Source of the DNA: JAHZKN01 sp965250205
GTDB lineage: Bacteria; Pseudomonadota; Alphaproteobacteria; Rhizobiales; Hyphomicrobiaceae
DNA: 64,000 nucleotides
Direction: 5' to 3'
Assembly (NCBI GenBank): GCA_965250205.1
Contig: CBDFNK010000023.1
Location: 186,001 to 250,000 of the forward strand
How positions within the stretch are numbered: the first letter of the stretch is position 1; the number at the start of each line of letters is the position of its first letter. Both the position numbers and the translations under genes were made by a program. Positions 1 through 8,683 of the stretch are shown in pieces. The notes beneath the pieces are model-generated. The model was not told the DNA's origin, made no database searches, and saw nothing but the letters and a program-made list of their open reading frames with translations.

Positions 1-53
1 AACAACGCTCTTAAATCCAACACACCTTCAGGTAAATAAGAATTGATTTAGGC

Positions 54-797
54 TTGATGGTTGGTCGGGAAATAGTTCTGTATAGGAAATGGCGGGTAAA
101 AGCGTTGTGCCTCGTTATTGCGATGCTGATGCTCGCAGCATGTGCGAACACGACAAGTCTATCGTCGTCGGTAGAAGCGGGAATCGAGACTTCTGCACTA
201 CAAGGAAAACCAATCACTACATTGCCGCGTTTGCCCAAGCCAAAGTGTCGTTCTGGGACTGCCAAGCTCTATGACGAATGCACAAATCAGATGACAAATA
301 TTTCAAGATGCTCTTGCGCAGGCTCAACTCGAAAACAAAGTGTTATTGGTTTCCTATGGTGCTGAATGGTGCATTTGGTGTCATGTGTTTGCCCAATATG
401 TAGAGGGGCGCACGTCTAAGTTTACCTACACCTATGGCCGCCCGAATACCCCTGAAGCAAAAGAAAACATCGACGCTTCACGAACGCGCCAAAGGCAATG
501 TTGCTGATGGAGCAAGAGCCCTCAATACCTTTGTCGCAGAGTCGTTCGTGCTTGTGCATAATTGATGCTCAATACGCACCGAATGGCCGTGCAGTGCTAA
601 AAAATACCGGTGCAGACCGCCACTTTGACCATGGCATTCCGTTCGTGTTTACAGTGTCAAAGACTGGGAAATACTCGGCCAATATGACGTCAAAACGAGT
701 TGAAATTCGCCGCGATACAATGGATTGGTATCGTGGCTATAACAGGACCAAGCTGCTGAAAGAGTTAGGGGTGATGCACTCCGAGGCTCACGCTTAA
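54..797 (+). pseudogene. Broken thioredoxin-like lipoprotein gene
   Basis: The first frame (from 54) opens with a lipoprotein-type signal ending in LMLAAC. Around 295 the reading moves to another frame that carries the stretch YGAEWCIWCHVF, a thioredoxin-family redox site of the W-C-x-x-C kind. Near 480 and again near 560 the frame changes, and the 3' part (to 797) reads KNTGADRHFDHGIPFVFTV and continues as a plausible thioredoxin-fold C-terminus. At least three frame changes are needed to join the parts, so as sequenced this is not one protein. The likely original role was an exported thiol reductase. Whether it is a decayed gene or error-rich sequence cannot be told here, although conserved genes elsewhere in the window carry similar single-base shifts. 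Confidence 0.55.
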
Positions 798-999
798 AAA
801 CCATCTTCCAGGTAAGAAATGAACACCACAGATTACAAAACAACACGTTCAAAATCCGCCCGAAACGGACTTGTGCGAAATGCGATTTGCAGGCACAAAA
901 TTGCCTTTGAGGTTAGCCAAAATTTCTTGTTGTCCAGCGGTTGTTGCTTTGATTAGGCTAACTGGGATTTTGACTACAGCGTGTCGGGCGAATTTTGTG

Positions 1000-1635
1000 T
1001 CAATTCGGGTTCCTACAGAGCATTGCCAATGCAGGTAGCAAGCGCAGCGCCTGGTCAAGCTTGTCGTCATCCAATGCGGCGCGCAGGCGTCGTCGCTGGT
1101 TAATCCATTTCAAATCTGAATTTGAAACATGCGCAGCCGATTGACGGGGGTTTATGAAGGTCAGTTTGAGAGCTAAATCATCAGCAAGTTTTTGCAGGTA
1201 ATCGCGCTGAAAGTCATTAAAAAGACCTCCATAAATCACGTTGCTGACCTCAAATACTTTCTTAAGTGCAACGCCGTTCTGCTGGCAAACTGCACGATAG
1301 ATGAGAAACCGAAGAGGTTTAGAGAGTGGGTTGAGGCGGATTCCGCCGGGTGATTTCCAATCGAATGCCCGATGATCAAAATCGGTCTGGAGATACTGGC
1401 CGTTTAGGCGGTAGGTGGTTGACGTTTTCGCCGTCTTTGCCAACACCTGATCAATCTCGCGAAGAACCTTGGTGAGGTCAAATGCCTTGCTTTGTGTCGG
1501 ATCTGCGTGTGGCGTGCCTGCCGGGGCCGCCATCAACAAACAGCCCGCCAGGATCAGGCTGACAACCGCAGGCGCAACGTCTCGAAAGGTCAGAGTTGTC
1601 CCCACTGGCCGGTGTTCCGTTATTCTACATCGCAT
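1000..1635 (-). CDS. Exported protein of unknown function
   Basis: A 211-residue protein with a basic N-terminus followed by a hydrophobic segment around residues 22-38 (VVSLILAGCLLMAAPAG). This is a signal peptide, and the LILAGC stretch could be a lipobox. The mature part is charged and probably alpha-helical, with one Cys (YRAVCQQNG) in the middle. I do not recognise the family. It reads away from the broken thioredoxin-like gene and diverges from the disrupted coiled-coil gene at 1666, so the roughly 30 bp between them would have to hold both promoters. Export is well supported; function is open. Confidence 0.55.
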   Translation of the reverse strand: MRCRITEHRPVGTTLTFRDVAPAVVSLILAGCLLMAAPAGTPHADPTQSKAFDLTKVLREIDQVLAKTAKTSTTYRLNGQYLQTDFDHRAFDWKSPGGIRLNPLSKPLRFLIYRAVCQQNGVALKKVFEVSNVIYGGLFNDFQRDYLQKLADDLALKLTFINPRQSAAHVSNSDLKWINQRRRLRAALDDDKLDQALRLLPALAMLCRNPN

Positions 1636-1665
1636 ATCGACATGTAAGTGTAACAGGCGTCATCA

Positions 1666-2081
1666 ATGCAAGACAGAAAAAATCTTCACCCAACGGGTTA
1701 TTGTTCAAATATCCGAAATCTCCATCAGGCCGCGCGGGCGCAACTGGAGACACTGAAGGCGGAGCGGCAAAGGGCTGGTCTAAAGAGTGGACGAGACGCA
1801 ACGCCCCTTTTTTGAAAAAATTGATCCTGCCCAAGAACACCAGTTGCGCGTTGAGGCAGATGAAGCCTTGCGTGAAGTTCAGAGAATTGAGTCCGAGTTG
1901 GAACGTGTCGAAGAGCAGCTTAAAGCGTATGGAAATGACTATGTGATTTCGGGTTGCCAGCAGGTTTTGGGGTCGCTTTAAGGCCTGGGATCAGCGACTG
2001 GGCAAGCATAACCTAGGAAATTCCAAGCCTCGAAAAACTGGTGCTACCCGTGGTGCTGTTGAACTAAAAGAAGAAAAATAA
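1666..2081 (+). pseudogene. Frameshifted coiled-coil gene
   Basis: Three frames must be joined. From 1666, MQDRKNLHPTGY leads into a helical stretch (RAQLETLKAERQRAG) that stops near 1810. From about 1787, a frame carries EKIDPAQEHQLRVEADEAL and RIESELERVEEQLKAYG, a heptad-like coiled coil, ending at 1981. A third frame from about 1974 reads FKAWDQRLGKHNLGN and ends with KEEK and a stop at 2081. All three pieces have coding character, and the first junction falls at a homopolymer pair (six T followed by six A near 1806-1818). The family is not recognised. Confidence 0.4.
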
Positions 2082-2412
2082 TTCAAGCATTTTAGTTGCT
2101 TATAAATATAATTCAAAACTGGCCCCGCAACCACCATCATCTGTCGACTGCACACGTGTGATACGCGGCCCAAATTAATTCATTGAGAGCAAGGCGTGTC
2201 ACAGTTCATCAGCATACACCCTACAACTTTTGAAATCTAATGCAGATCAATTACCTGCGGTCAAGAAAAACAGTATGATAAACGTCTAGATGTTAAGCTC
2301 GCTCGCCATCACAAAGCGTGTTCGGCTTGCGGTGGATCATTCCATGGTGCATTCTAGCCGGAGGTTGTGGCGGTTCAATCTCAATTAACGCAATGCGCGA
2401 GAGAGGAAGGCA
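2082..2412. other. Gene-free stretch upstream of formate dehydrogenase
   Basis: No convincing ORF. The first 40 bases are AT-rich. The segment must contain the promoter of the formate dehydrogenase pair, but I could not single out -35/-10 boxes. A Shine-Dalgarno-like GAGAGGAAGG lies just before the ATG at 2413. Confidence 0.4.
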
Positions 2413-4353
2413 ATGCACAGTGACCAAGTGGGTGCGAAAGGCTCCCTTAATGCGGGGGCTGACCCATCTGATGCTGGGCGGCACGATGCGAGCCTTGAAC
2501 CCTGCCAATTAAAAATCGACGGCAAGTCGGTTGTTGCGATGCCTGGTGACACGATCCTTTCGGCAGCCAGCCGTGCAGGTATTGATATCCCCGCAATGTG
2601 TGCCGATCCACGTATGCAACCAACTGGCGAATGCGAATTGTGCAATGTCGCCATTGCTGGTCAAACGGACCACGTGAAAGCATGCATGACAGTTGCCCAA
2701 GAGGGCATGTCAATCCAGACCGAGAATTCGAAATTGAAGACGATGCGCAAGAATCGGCTCAATACCTACCTTGCCGATCATAACGCATATTGCCAGCCGC
2801 CGTGCACCGCGGCGTGTCCTGCGGGCATCGACATTGCAGGTTATATCGACCTCATCCTTCAGAAAGATTATTCAGGCTCAACAGCTCTTATCAAAGAAAT
2901 GTTGCCGTTGCCCGGCGTTCTCGGACGTGTCTGCCCGCGCCCCTGTGAGGACCCCTGCCGGCGGGTTCAGATTGACGGCAAGCCAGTTGCAATTTGTGCA
3001 TTGAAACGTTTCGCAGCCGACAAGGCTGCTGAAGCAGGGTTGCCAACGCAGCCTGAACCAAAACCCAATACGGGAAAGCGCGTTGCCGTCGTTGGTGCTG
3101 GTCCGACGGGTCTTTCTGCGGCCTATTATCTGGCGCTTGAGGGGCACAAGGTCACGCTACTTGAATCTGAAAGAAAAGCTGGTGGCATGTTGCGCTTTGG
3201 TATTCCGCCCTACCGGCTACCCAACAATGTATTGGACCAGGAAATCAACGATATCTTGTCTCTTGGTGTCGACCTGAAGACCAACCAGACCATGGGACGC
3301 GACTATCAGATTGATGGGCTCAAGGAGCAGGGATTTGACGCTGTTTACCTGTCAATCGGCGCCATGGCGCCGAAGCCGGCACGTATTCCTGGCGACGACG
3401 CCAACGGTGTCATGTCAGCCATCAAGTTTCTGGCTGATGTCAACTGGGACCAAACGGTTGATATCGGCGACCGTGTCATCGTGATTGGTGGCGGATTTAC
3501 CGCCGCTGATGCCGTGCGTACGGCGCGACGCGTGGGAGCATCCGATGTCACGATGATGTACCGGCGCACGCGCAAAGAGATGTCTGCGGCCGCTCACGAA
3601 ATTCATGAATGTGATGTTGAGGGTATCAAACTTGACCTTCTCACTGCGCCAGTTTCCGTTGAAATCGAAAATGGACGCGTTAAAGGAATAATCTCGCAAC
3701 GTATGGAGCTTGGTGAGCCTGACGAAAGCGGCCGTCGTCGTCCGGTGCCCATTGAAGGGTCAGAGTATTTCACACCGGCGGATACGATTCTTCTCGCGAT
3801 TGGCCAGGACGTTGATGTCGCCGCGCTCAATGAGGGTGATCTTGCTCTCGATAAAAGATGGGGAACCATTGAGGTTGACGAAGCCACAATGATGACAAAT
3901 TTGCCTGGCGTTTTCTCCGGCGGTGATTGCGTCACCGGTGCCGCTACTGTTGTCGAAGGTGTCGGGGCTGGTCGTCTCGGCGCATTTGCCATTAATGCTT
4001 ATCTCAATGGTGCCGATGAGGCCGGAATTGCAGCCGCCATCTTACAATACAAGCCTAAATTTTTCGACATCGGCGCAAAAGCCAACTCAGATGCAGATTT
4101 GACAGAGATGCCGGTGCTTGATGCAGACGGCAGACTTAAAGCTTTTGATGGTGCCGGGCATGGCGGCGATGTTGATAACGACGAAGCGTTCGCAGAGGTG
4201 GAGACGGGCTTTTCAGAAGAAGAGGCTCAGCTTGAGGCTGGCCGCTGCCTGATGTGTCGCTGCCAGGCGGCCGGTGTTTGTGATTTACAAAGACTATCCA
4301 TCGAATACAGTGCTGGAACCAAGGAATACCTTGGTAAGGAGGCATGGAAATGA
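2413..4353 (+). CDS. GltD-like FAD oxidoreductase subunit of formate dehydrogenase, with N-terminal 2Fe-2S domain
   Basis: A 646-residue electron-transfer subunit. Residues about 30-110 form a NuoG/HydA-type 2Fe-2S domain with Cys in IPAMCADP, GECELC and VKACM. Next comes the GltD-type Fe-S entry region (AYCQPPCTAACPAGIDI and VCPRPCEDPCRR). An FAD Rossmann motif VAVVGAGPTGLSAAYYLA lies near residue 223, a second nucleotide-binding motif VIVIGGGFTAADA near 355, and the terminal GD motif (GVFSGGDC) near 500. A Cys cluster CLMCRCQ closes the protein. It probably passes electrons between NAD(P)H and the Mo subunit encoded next, which overlaps it by four bases. GAGAGGAAGG precedes the ATG. The family assignment is secure; cofactor specificity (NAD or NADP) is not. 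Confidence 0.88.
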   Translation: MHSDQVGAKGSLNAGADPSDAGRHDASLEPCQLKIDGKSVVAMPGDTILSAASRAGIDIPAMCADPRMQPTGECELCNVAIAGQTDHVKACMTVAQEGMSIQTENSKLKTMRKNRLNTYLADHNAYCQPPCTAACPAGIDIAGYIDLILQKDYSGSTALIKEMLPLPGVLGRVCPRPCEDPCRRVQIDGKPVAICALKRFAADKAAEAGLPTQPEPKPNTGKRVAVVGAGPTGLSAAYYLALEGHKVTLLESERKAGGMLRFGIPPYRLPNNVLDQEINDILSLGVDLKTNQTMGRDYQIDGLKEQGFDAVYLSIGAMAPKPARIPGDDANGVMSAIKFLADVNWDQTVDIGDRVIVIGGGFTAADAVRTARRVGASDVTMMYRRTRKEMSAAAHEIHECDVEGIKLDLLTAPVSVEIENGRVKGIISQRMELGEPDESGRRRPVPIEGSEYFTPADTILLAIGQDVDVAALNEGDLALDKRWGTIEVDEATMMTNLPGVFSGGDCVTGAATVVEGVGAGRLGAFAINAYLNGADEAGIAAAILQYKPKFFDIGAKANSDADLTEMPVLDADGRLKAFDGAGHGGDVDNDEAFAEVETGFSEEEAQLEAGRCLMCRCQAAGVCDLQRLSIEYSAGTKEYLGKEAWK

Positions 4354-6731
4354 ATGTCGATACAAAAATCAAAGATGCAGAAAAATTCAATTCTGAAAAT
4401 GTAGATGCCGGTCTTGCTGCGCCGCTGGTGTCGTGGCCATTTTTCCAGCTTGAGTTTGAGAAATGCATAAAGTGTATGCAATGTGTCCGTATTTGCGACG
4501 AAGTTCAGCACCGCAAAGTCTACATGGCCGACGCGTCCGGCTACCCCATGCTGGTTAGTGGCACAAATGACTTCCGTGACACTGAATGCAACAATTGCGG
4601 CCAATGTGTTGGCGTGTGCCCTACAGGGGCGTTGAAGGATCTTTCCGACACCGGTGTCTTACCCAAAAACCTGCGCCAGAAAACCACAACGACCTGCGGT
4701 TATTGCGGTGTCGGTTGCGCAATTGAGTTGGAAACGGAAATGGGAAAGGTCGTCGCTGTCAATCCGTCCAGTGTTTCCGATGCCAACATCGGCAACCTGT
4801 GCGTCAAGGGCCGCTTTGGGATGGACTTTATCCATCACAAGGATCGCCTGACCACGCCTTTGATGCGCCGCGGCGGCAAAGATAGCCCACTTGAGCCAGT
4901 ATCCTGGGAGGAGGCAATCGCGTTTACCGCAAAGCGCCTCAATGAAGTCAAGGCCGAGCATGGGCCCCATGCTCTTGCAGGGCTGACTTCGGCCCGGGCA
5001 ACAAATGAGGACAACTTTGTCTTCCAAAAAATGGTCCGCTGCGCTTTTGCCACCAACAACATCGACCATTGCGCGCGGCTCTGCCATATGGCGTCTGCTG
5101 TCGCCTTAAAGAAAGCAGTTGGCTCCAGCGCACCATCCGCATCAAGTCCCGATGTGCGAATGGCGACCGCTTTCATCGTCTGTGGGTCAAACACCACCGT
5201 CACCCACCCTGTTATTTCGAGCCAGGTGTTCAAGGCCAAATATGAGAGTGGTGCAAAGGTCGTTGTCATTGATCCGCGACGTATTGAGATGGTCAATCAT
5301 GCCGATGTCTGGCTGAGACCAAAGACCGGTACCAATGTCGCTGTCTTAAATGGCATTGCCCATATCATCTTGAAGGAGGGTCTGGCCAACGACGACTTCA
5401 TCGCGTCACGCACAGAGAATTGGCAGACCTACATTGAGAGCCTTGAAAAATATACGCCCGAGTATGTTGAAGACGTTTCTGGTGTGCCAAAGAGCCGGTT
5501 GCGCGAAGCAGCATTGATGTATGGCAAGGCCGCGCGCGGCATGCTGCTCTGGGGAATGGGCATTACCCAGCATCTCACCGGTGTTGATGGCGCTCTGGCC
5601 ATGGCCAACCTATCACTCATCACAGGCCACGTTGGCCGTCCCGGCACGGGCTTCATTCCTCTGCGTGGTCAATCCAACGTGCAAGGCTGCTCCGACATGC
5701 AGGGCCAGCACAATAACCTGCCCGGCTACTTCGATATCAAAGACCCAGAAGACCGGGCGTTATTCGAGACGGCCTGGGGCGTGCCAATGCCGGACAACGA
5801 CTATCTAACCGTTGTCGAGATGGAGGAGAGTGCAGTTGAGGGCGGCGTCAAGGCCATGTATATCATGGGCGAAAACCCTATGGGTTCAAGCCCGGACATA
5901 AGCGAAGTCGAACACGGTCTAAAAAATCTGGATTTCTTCGTCGTCCAGGATCTGTTCTTGTCTGAGACAGCAGAACTCGCCGACGTTGTATTCCCGGCAG
6001 CAAGCTTTGCGGAAAAAGACGGCACCTTTACCAATACAGAGCGGCGCGTACAGCTGGTATGCAAAGCTGTCGAGCCTCCCGGTGAGGCCAAGGTCGATTG
6101 GGAAATCGTCTGCGAAGTATCAACCGCCATGGGCTACCCCATGAGCTACAATAACGCCGCGGAAATCATGGAAGAGATCGCATCGATCGTACCCTCCTAC
6201 GCCGGCATTCGTCACGAGCGGCTTGGCGGCAGCGGCCTGCAATGGCCGTGCTTGGATACCGATCACCCCGGCACGCGTTTCCTTTATGAGGAGAGCTTCC
6301 CGACATCCTCAGGCAAGGGCTTGTTTCATGTTATCAGCCAGGAAGAAGCTGGCGAAGATGTTGCCGACGACCTCTACCCATTGAATCTCAACTCAGGTCG
6401 GCTGCTTGAGCACTACCACACCGGTACCATGTCACGTCGTTCGCGTGGGCTTCACCATATGCGGCCCGAGGGCGAAGTTGAGGTGCATCCCGAAGATGCG
6501 CGGCGCTATAACCTGGAGAACGGCTGCAGGGGACGCATCGTCACCAAGCGCGGTGAAGTTGAGGTCAAGGTCCATGTGACCGACAAGACCCCAGAAGGCG
6601 CAATCTTCTATCCGTTCCACTTTGCAGAAGCGCCGGCGAACCGGCTCATCGCCGGCACATTCGACAAGGCTTCGCAAACGCCAGCCTACAAGCGAACGGC
6701 TGCCCGAATAGAGCCTATCGATGCGTCGTAG
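4350..6731 (+). CDS. Molybdopterin formate dehydrogenase catalytic subunit
   Basis: Oxidises formate to CO2, or the reverse, at a Mo/W-bis-MGD site. I chose ATG 4350 over 4344 because AAGGAGG at 4336-4342 is then about 7 bases away, and it overlaps the upstream stop as ATGA. Numbering from 4350: two 4Fe-4S ferredoxin motifs (Cys39/42/45/49 and 80/83/86/90), the MopB 4Fe-4S cluster (Cys116/119/123/151), and the metal-ligand motif ARLCH with Cys245, coded TGC and therefore not selenocysteine. The MopB core and the C-terminal molybdopterin-dinucleotide-binding domain (HTGTMSRRSRGL onward) are complete at 793 residues. The subunit is cytosolic, with no Tat signal. It should pair with the upstream flavoprotein. 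Confidence 0.92.
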   Translation: MNVDTKIKDAEKFNSENVDAGLAAPLVSWPFFQLEFEKCIKCMQCVRICDEVQHRKVYMADASGYPMLVSGTNDFRDTECNNCGQCVGVCPTGALKDLSDTGVLPKNLRQKTTTTCGYCGVGCAIELETEMGKVVAVNPSSVSDANIGNLCVKGRFGMDFIHHKDRLTTPLMRRGGKDSPLEPVSWEEAIAFTAKRLNEVKAEHGPHALAGLTSARATNEDNFVFQKMVRCAFATNNIDHCARLCHMASAVALKKAVGSSAPSASSPDVRMATAFIVCGSNTTVTHPVISSQVFKAKYESGAKVVVIDPRRIEMVNHADVWLRPKTGTNVAVLNGIAHIILKEGLANDDFIASRTENWQTYIESLEKYTPEYVEDVSGVPKSRLREAALMYGKAARGMLLWGMGITQHLTGVDGALAMANLSLITGHVGRPGTGFIPLRGQSNVQGCSDMQGQHNNLPGYFDIKDPEDRALFETAWGVPMPDNDYLTVVEMEESAVEGGVKAMYIMGENPMGSSPDISEVEHGLKNLDFFVVQDLFLSETAELADVVFPAASFAEKDGTFTNTERRVQLVCKAVEPPGEAKVDWEIVCEVSTAMGYPMSYNNAAEIMEEIASIVPSYAGIRHERLGGSGLQWPCLDTDHPGTRFLYEESFPTSSGKGLFHVISQEEAGEDVADDLYPLNLNSGRLLEHYHTGTMSRRSRGLHHMRPEGEVEVHPEDARRYNLENGCRGRIVTKRGEVEVKVHVTDKTPEGAIFYPFHFAEAPANRLIAGTFDKASQTPAYKRTAARIEPIDAS

Positions 6732-6870
6732 CAGGTGGTTTATCTTTTAGAAGGTCTGGCTCGCTCAGTGCAGGTCTAAAGTCAGGCTACCTGACGAGAC
6801 GCCGCTCTATGTCGAGCCACGCGCCCACGCCCAAGCAGAGACGTTAAGCGTCTGTGCCGTAGTCTGCTGT

Positions 6871-7017
6871 CTCTACAGCGTCGCACCTTTTGTTGTACGC
6901 ACTGAAGCTGTTTGCGCTTACGCTCTATCTCATGGCTCTTATCTCATGGCTCTATCGCAAGACTGGTGATCAACTTATCTGCTCAAAGTCGAACCCAACT
7001 TTTCGCAAGTGGATCTA
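6871..7017 (+). repeat. Dispersed intergenic repeat, copy A
   Basis: Same element as 8499-8644, 21554-21721, 39401-39534 and 53441-53556. It begins CTCTACAGCGTCGCACC, carries GATCAACTTATCTGCTCAAA in its second half, and ends TTCGCAAGTGGATCTA. The last bases supply the stop codon (TAG on the minus strand) of the gene at 7015-8028. The rest of the gap between 6732 and 6870 shows no gene. Confidence 0.85.
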
Positions 7018-8028
7018 GTGGCCTGCAAAGACCCGTCCCTCTGAATCAGGGACTGTATGTAGGATGACATCATCGAATGTTTTTGCGTGTTCAGCGACAG
7101 CCGCATCATTTGTAGAACCCCGTGTTGCAAAGATGGCCCGGACTTTCTTGCGGGCTAGGGCATCAATTCCGTCCGCGAATGCAAAAAATGAATCGCACAC
7201 GACCGCTGCTCCCGCCAGTGGAGAAGCTCGTCCCCGACCAGGCCGGTTGGCCTGAAATATTGCCAATTCGCATGCATCCATTGTGCAGGGCTGACCGATG
7301 GCATTTGTAATGAGTTTGCCATCCTTAGCAGCCGTAATGCAGTTGCTATCACTCGTCGCGCAAATGCCCCAGGCAAGGCACATATCCTCTATCAGGCTCT
7401 GATCCCACTCCTTTGGAAAGTGTGGGATAAAAACGTTAGACGATTGTTTCAAGGTTGCCCCGCGTATGCTGCGCGTTTGCTGCAATGGGCCAACGGACTT
7501 GAGTCCAACATTAGCAAGTTCTGGGTTCACTGCCGCGCGACACGTCCCGTTTTTCCGCTTAAAGAATGCGGCCCCGATTTCTTCAATCATCGGTGTGACA
7601 ATACCCGAAAACGGCCGTTGCGCTGGCATCCACTGGCGCAGACAAATTGCAACCTCATTTGGCAACGCAACATTTGTCACAAGAAGCGAGCCATACGATG
7701 CCCTATAATTTGTATTGATGGCGTGACTCAGCACCTCGTCGGTGGTTCCGCACGCTGCACCACAGGCGTTTCCGTGTTGCACCAAAATACAAATCTTTGG
7801 GACGGACCCTAGATTCAACTCAAAGGCAGCCGCCACCCTCGCCAACGCGTCAAGACCGCGCGATAGATTTGTAAGGTAGACCCAGCCCATAGACTCGGCA
7901 TGATCCGAAAGGGGCTCTCCTGATGCTGTCTTAAATTCGTTTAGGGACAGCGGATCAGTGGAGGTTTCGTCAATGACAAGGAATCCGCGTTGGTGTGGGT
8001 TTTCACCATGTTTCAATAAACTTTTCAT
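7015..8028 (-). CDS. Stand-alone AICAR-transformylase-like protein (PurH C-terminal domain)
   Basis: A 337-residue protein matching only the AICARFT half of bifunctional PurH, with no IMP cyclohydrolase domain. Family landmarks: HGENPHQ near residue 7, QHGNACGAA near 88 (usually K-H-A-N-P-C-G), ITAAKDGKLITNAIGQPCT, and DSFFAFADGIDAL near 283. In PurH the Lys-His pair of KHANPCG is catalytic; here the Lys is Gln, so normal transformylase activity is doubtful. It lies convergent to the formate dehydrogenase genes, which suggests a link with one-carbon or folate-formyl metabolism, but that is inference. Its stop codon lies inside repeat copy A. A housekeeping purH is presumably elsewhere. Confidence 0.8.
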   Translation of the reverse strand: MKSLLKHGENPHQRGFLVIDETSTDPLSLNEFKTASGEPLSDHAESMGWVYLTNLSRGLDALARVAAAFELNLGSVPKICILVQHGNACGAACGTTDEVLSHAINTNYRASYGSLLVTNVALPNEVAICLRQWMPAQRPFSGIVTPMIEEIGAAFFKRKNGTCRAAVNPELANVGLKSVGPLQQTRSIRGATLKQSSNVFIPHFPKEWDQSLIEDMCLAWGICATSDSNCITAAKDGKLITNAIGQPCTMDACELAIFQANRPGRGRASPLAGAAVVCDSFFAFADGIDALARKKVRAIFATRGSTNDAAVAEHAKTFDDVILHTVPDSEGRVFAGH

Positions 8029-8498
8029 GTGTGGTCCCGAAATTCTGTTTCAGGCAACAACGCAACGCTCAAGGGCGAGACATAACATTCGATCAACATC
8101 AACGATCCGTATAAACTGCGCCGATAACTTTTCAAATGAACCCCATCAAGCAAACGAGGTGCAATAATAGTACCACTTCACCCAAGATACCAGCCCCTTT
8201 TGGGCGTTTGAACGCGGGGGAATGTGGCGCTTACGCAGGTGTACAATGCATCTGATCCTAATACGATTTTTTACGGCACTGACTAGATCAACAAAAAAAT
8301 GTGCACGTTGAAAAGGGGGAGGGCATCAAAAACAGGTCTTCATACCGTGTCAGCTGGTCGACAGGAGCGGATAGGGTTAGGGTGCCGCAATCACCAGAAC
8401 GGTCACCAAGATTTTTTCTGCGTTTTGTGTCTTCTTCTAACCATGCACCGTCCGCATCGCGGACCCATTTCTTAATCAATGCCATTCACAGTGATTTC
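8029..8498. other. Mostly gene-free stretch
   Basis: This separates the AICARFT-like gene from repeat copy B. Apart from the weak ORF at 8288-8485 there is no coding signal, and no clear terminator or promoter was picked out. Confidence 0.35.
8288..8485 (-). CDS. Possible small protein of unknown function
   Basis: A 65-residue ORF starting MALIKKWVRDADGAWLEED. The first half has natural-looking composition; the end (STCTFFC) is odd. No ribosome-binding site is evident. It begins 13 bases from repeat copy B, in an otherwise empty stretch. It may be a fragment of a larger gene or chance. Confidence 0.25.
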   Translation of the reverse strand: MALIKKWVRDADGAWLEEDTKRRKNLGDRSGDCGTLTLSAPVDQLTRYEDLFLMPSPFSTCTFFC

Positions 8499-8644
8499 TA
8501 GATCAACCTGCGAAAAGTTGGGTGCGACTTTGAGCAGATAAGTTGATCGCCAACCATGAGATGAGAGTCATCAGATAGAGCCCATGAGATAGAGCGTCGC
8601 GCAAATAACTTCACTGTGTACAAGAAAACGCTCGACGCTGTAGA
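8499..8644 (-). repeat. Dispersed intergenic repeat, copy B
   Basis: Inverted copy of the element described at 6871. On the plus strand it runs from TAGATCAACCTGCGAAAAG through TTTGAGCAGATAAGTTGATC to CGCTCGACGCTGTAGA. Internal arms AGCGTCGCGC and CGCTCGACGCT can pair imperfectly as a hairpin. Confidence 0.85.
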
Positions 8645-8683
8645 CCGCCCCCACAACCAACAACCAGCTTATTGTTCAATCCC

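Noticed and set aside
5080..5100. Possible selenocysteine formate dehydrogenase
   Set aside because: The metal-ligand codon in ARLCH is TGC (Cys), not TGA.
6836..6856. Possible terminator after the formate dehydrogenase genes
   Set aside because: Only a five-base stem (AGACG/CGTCT) without a T-run.
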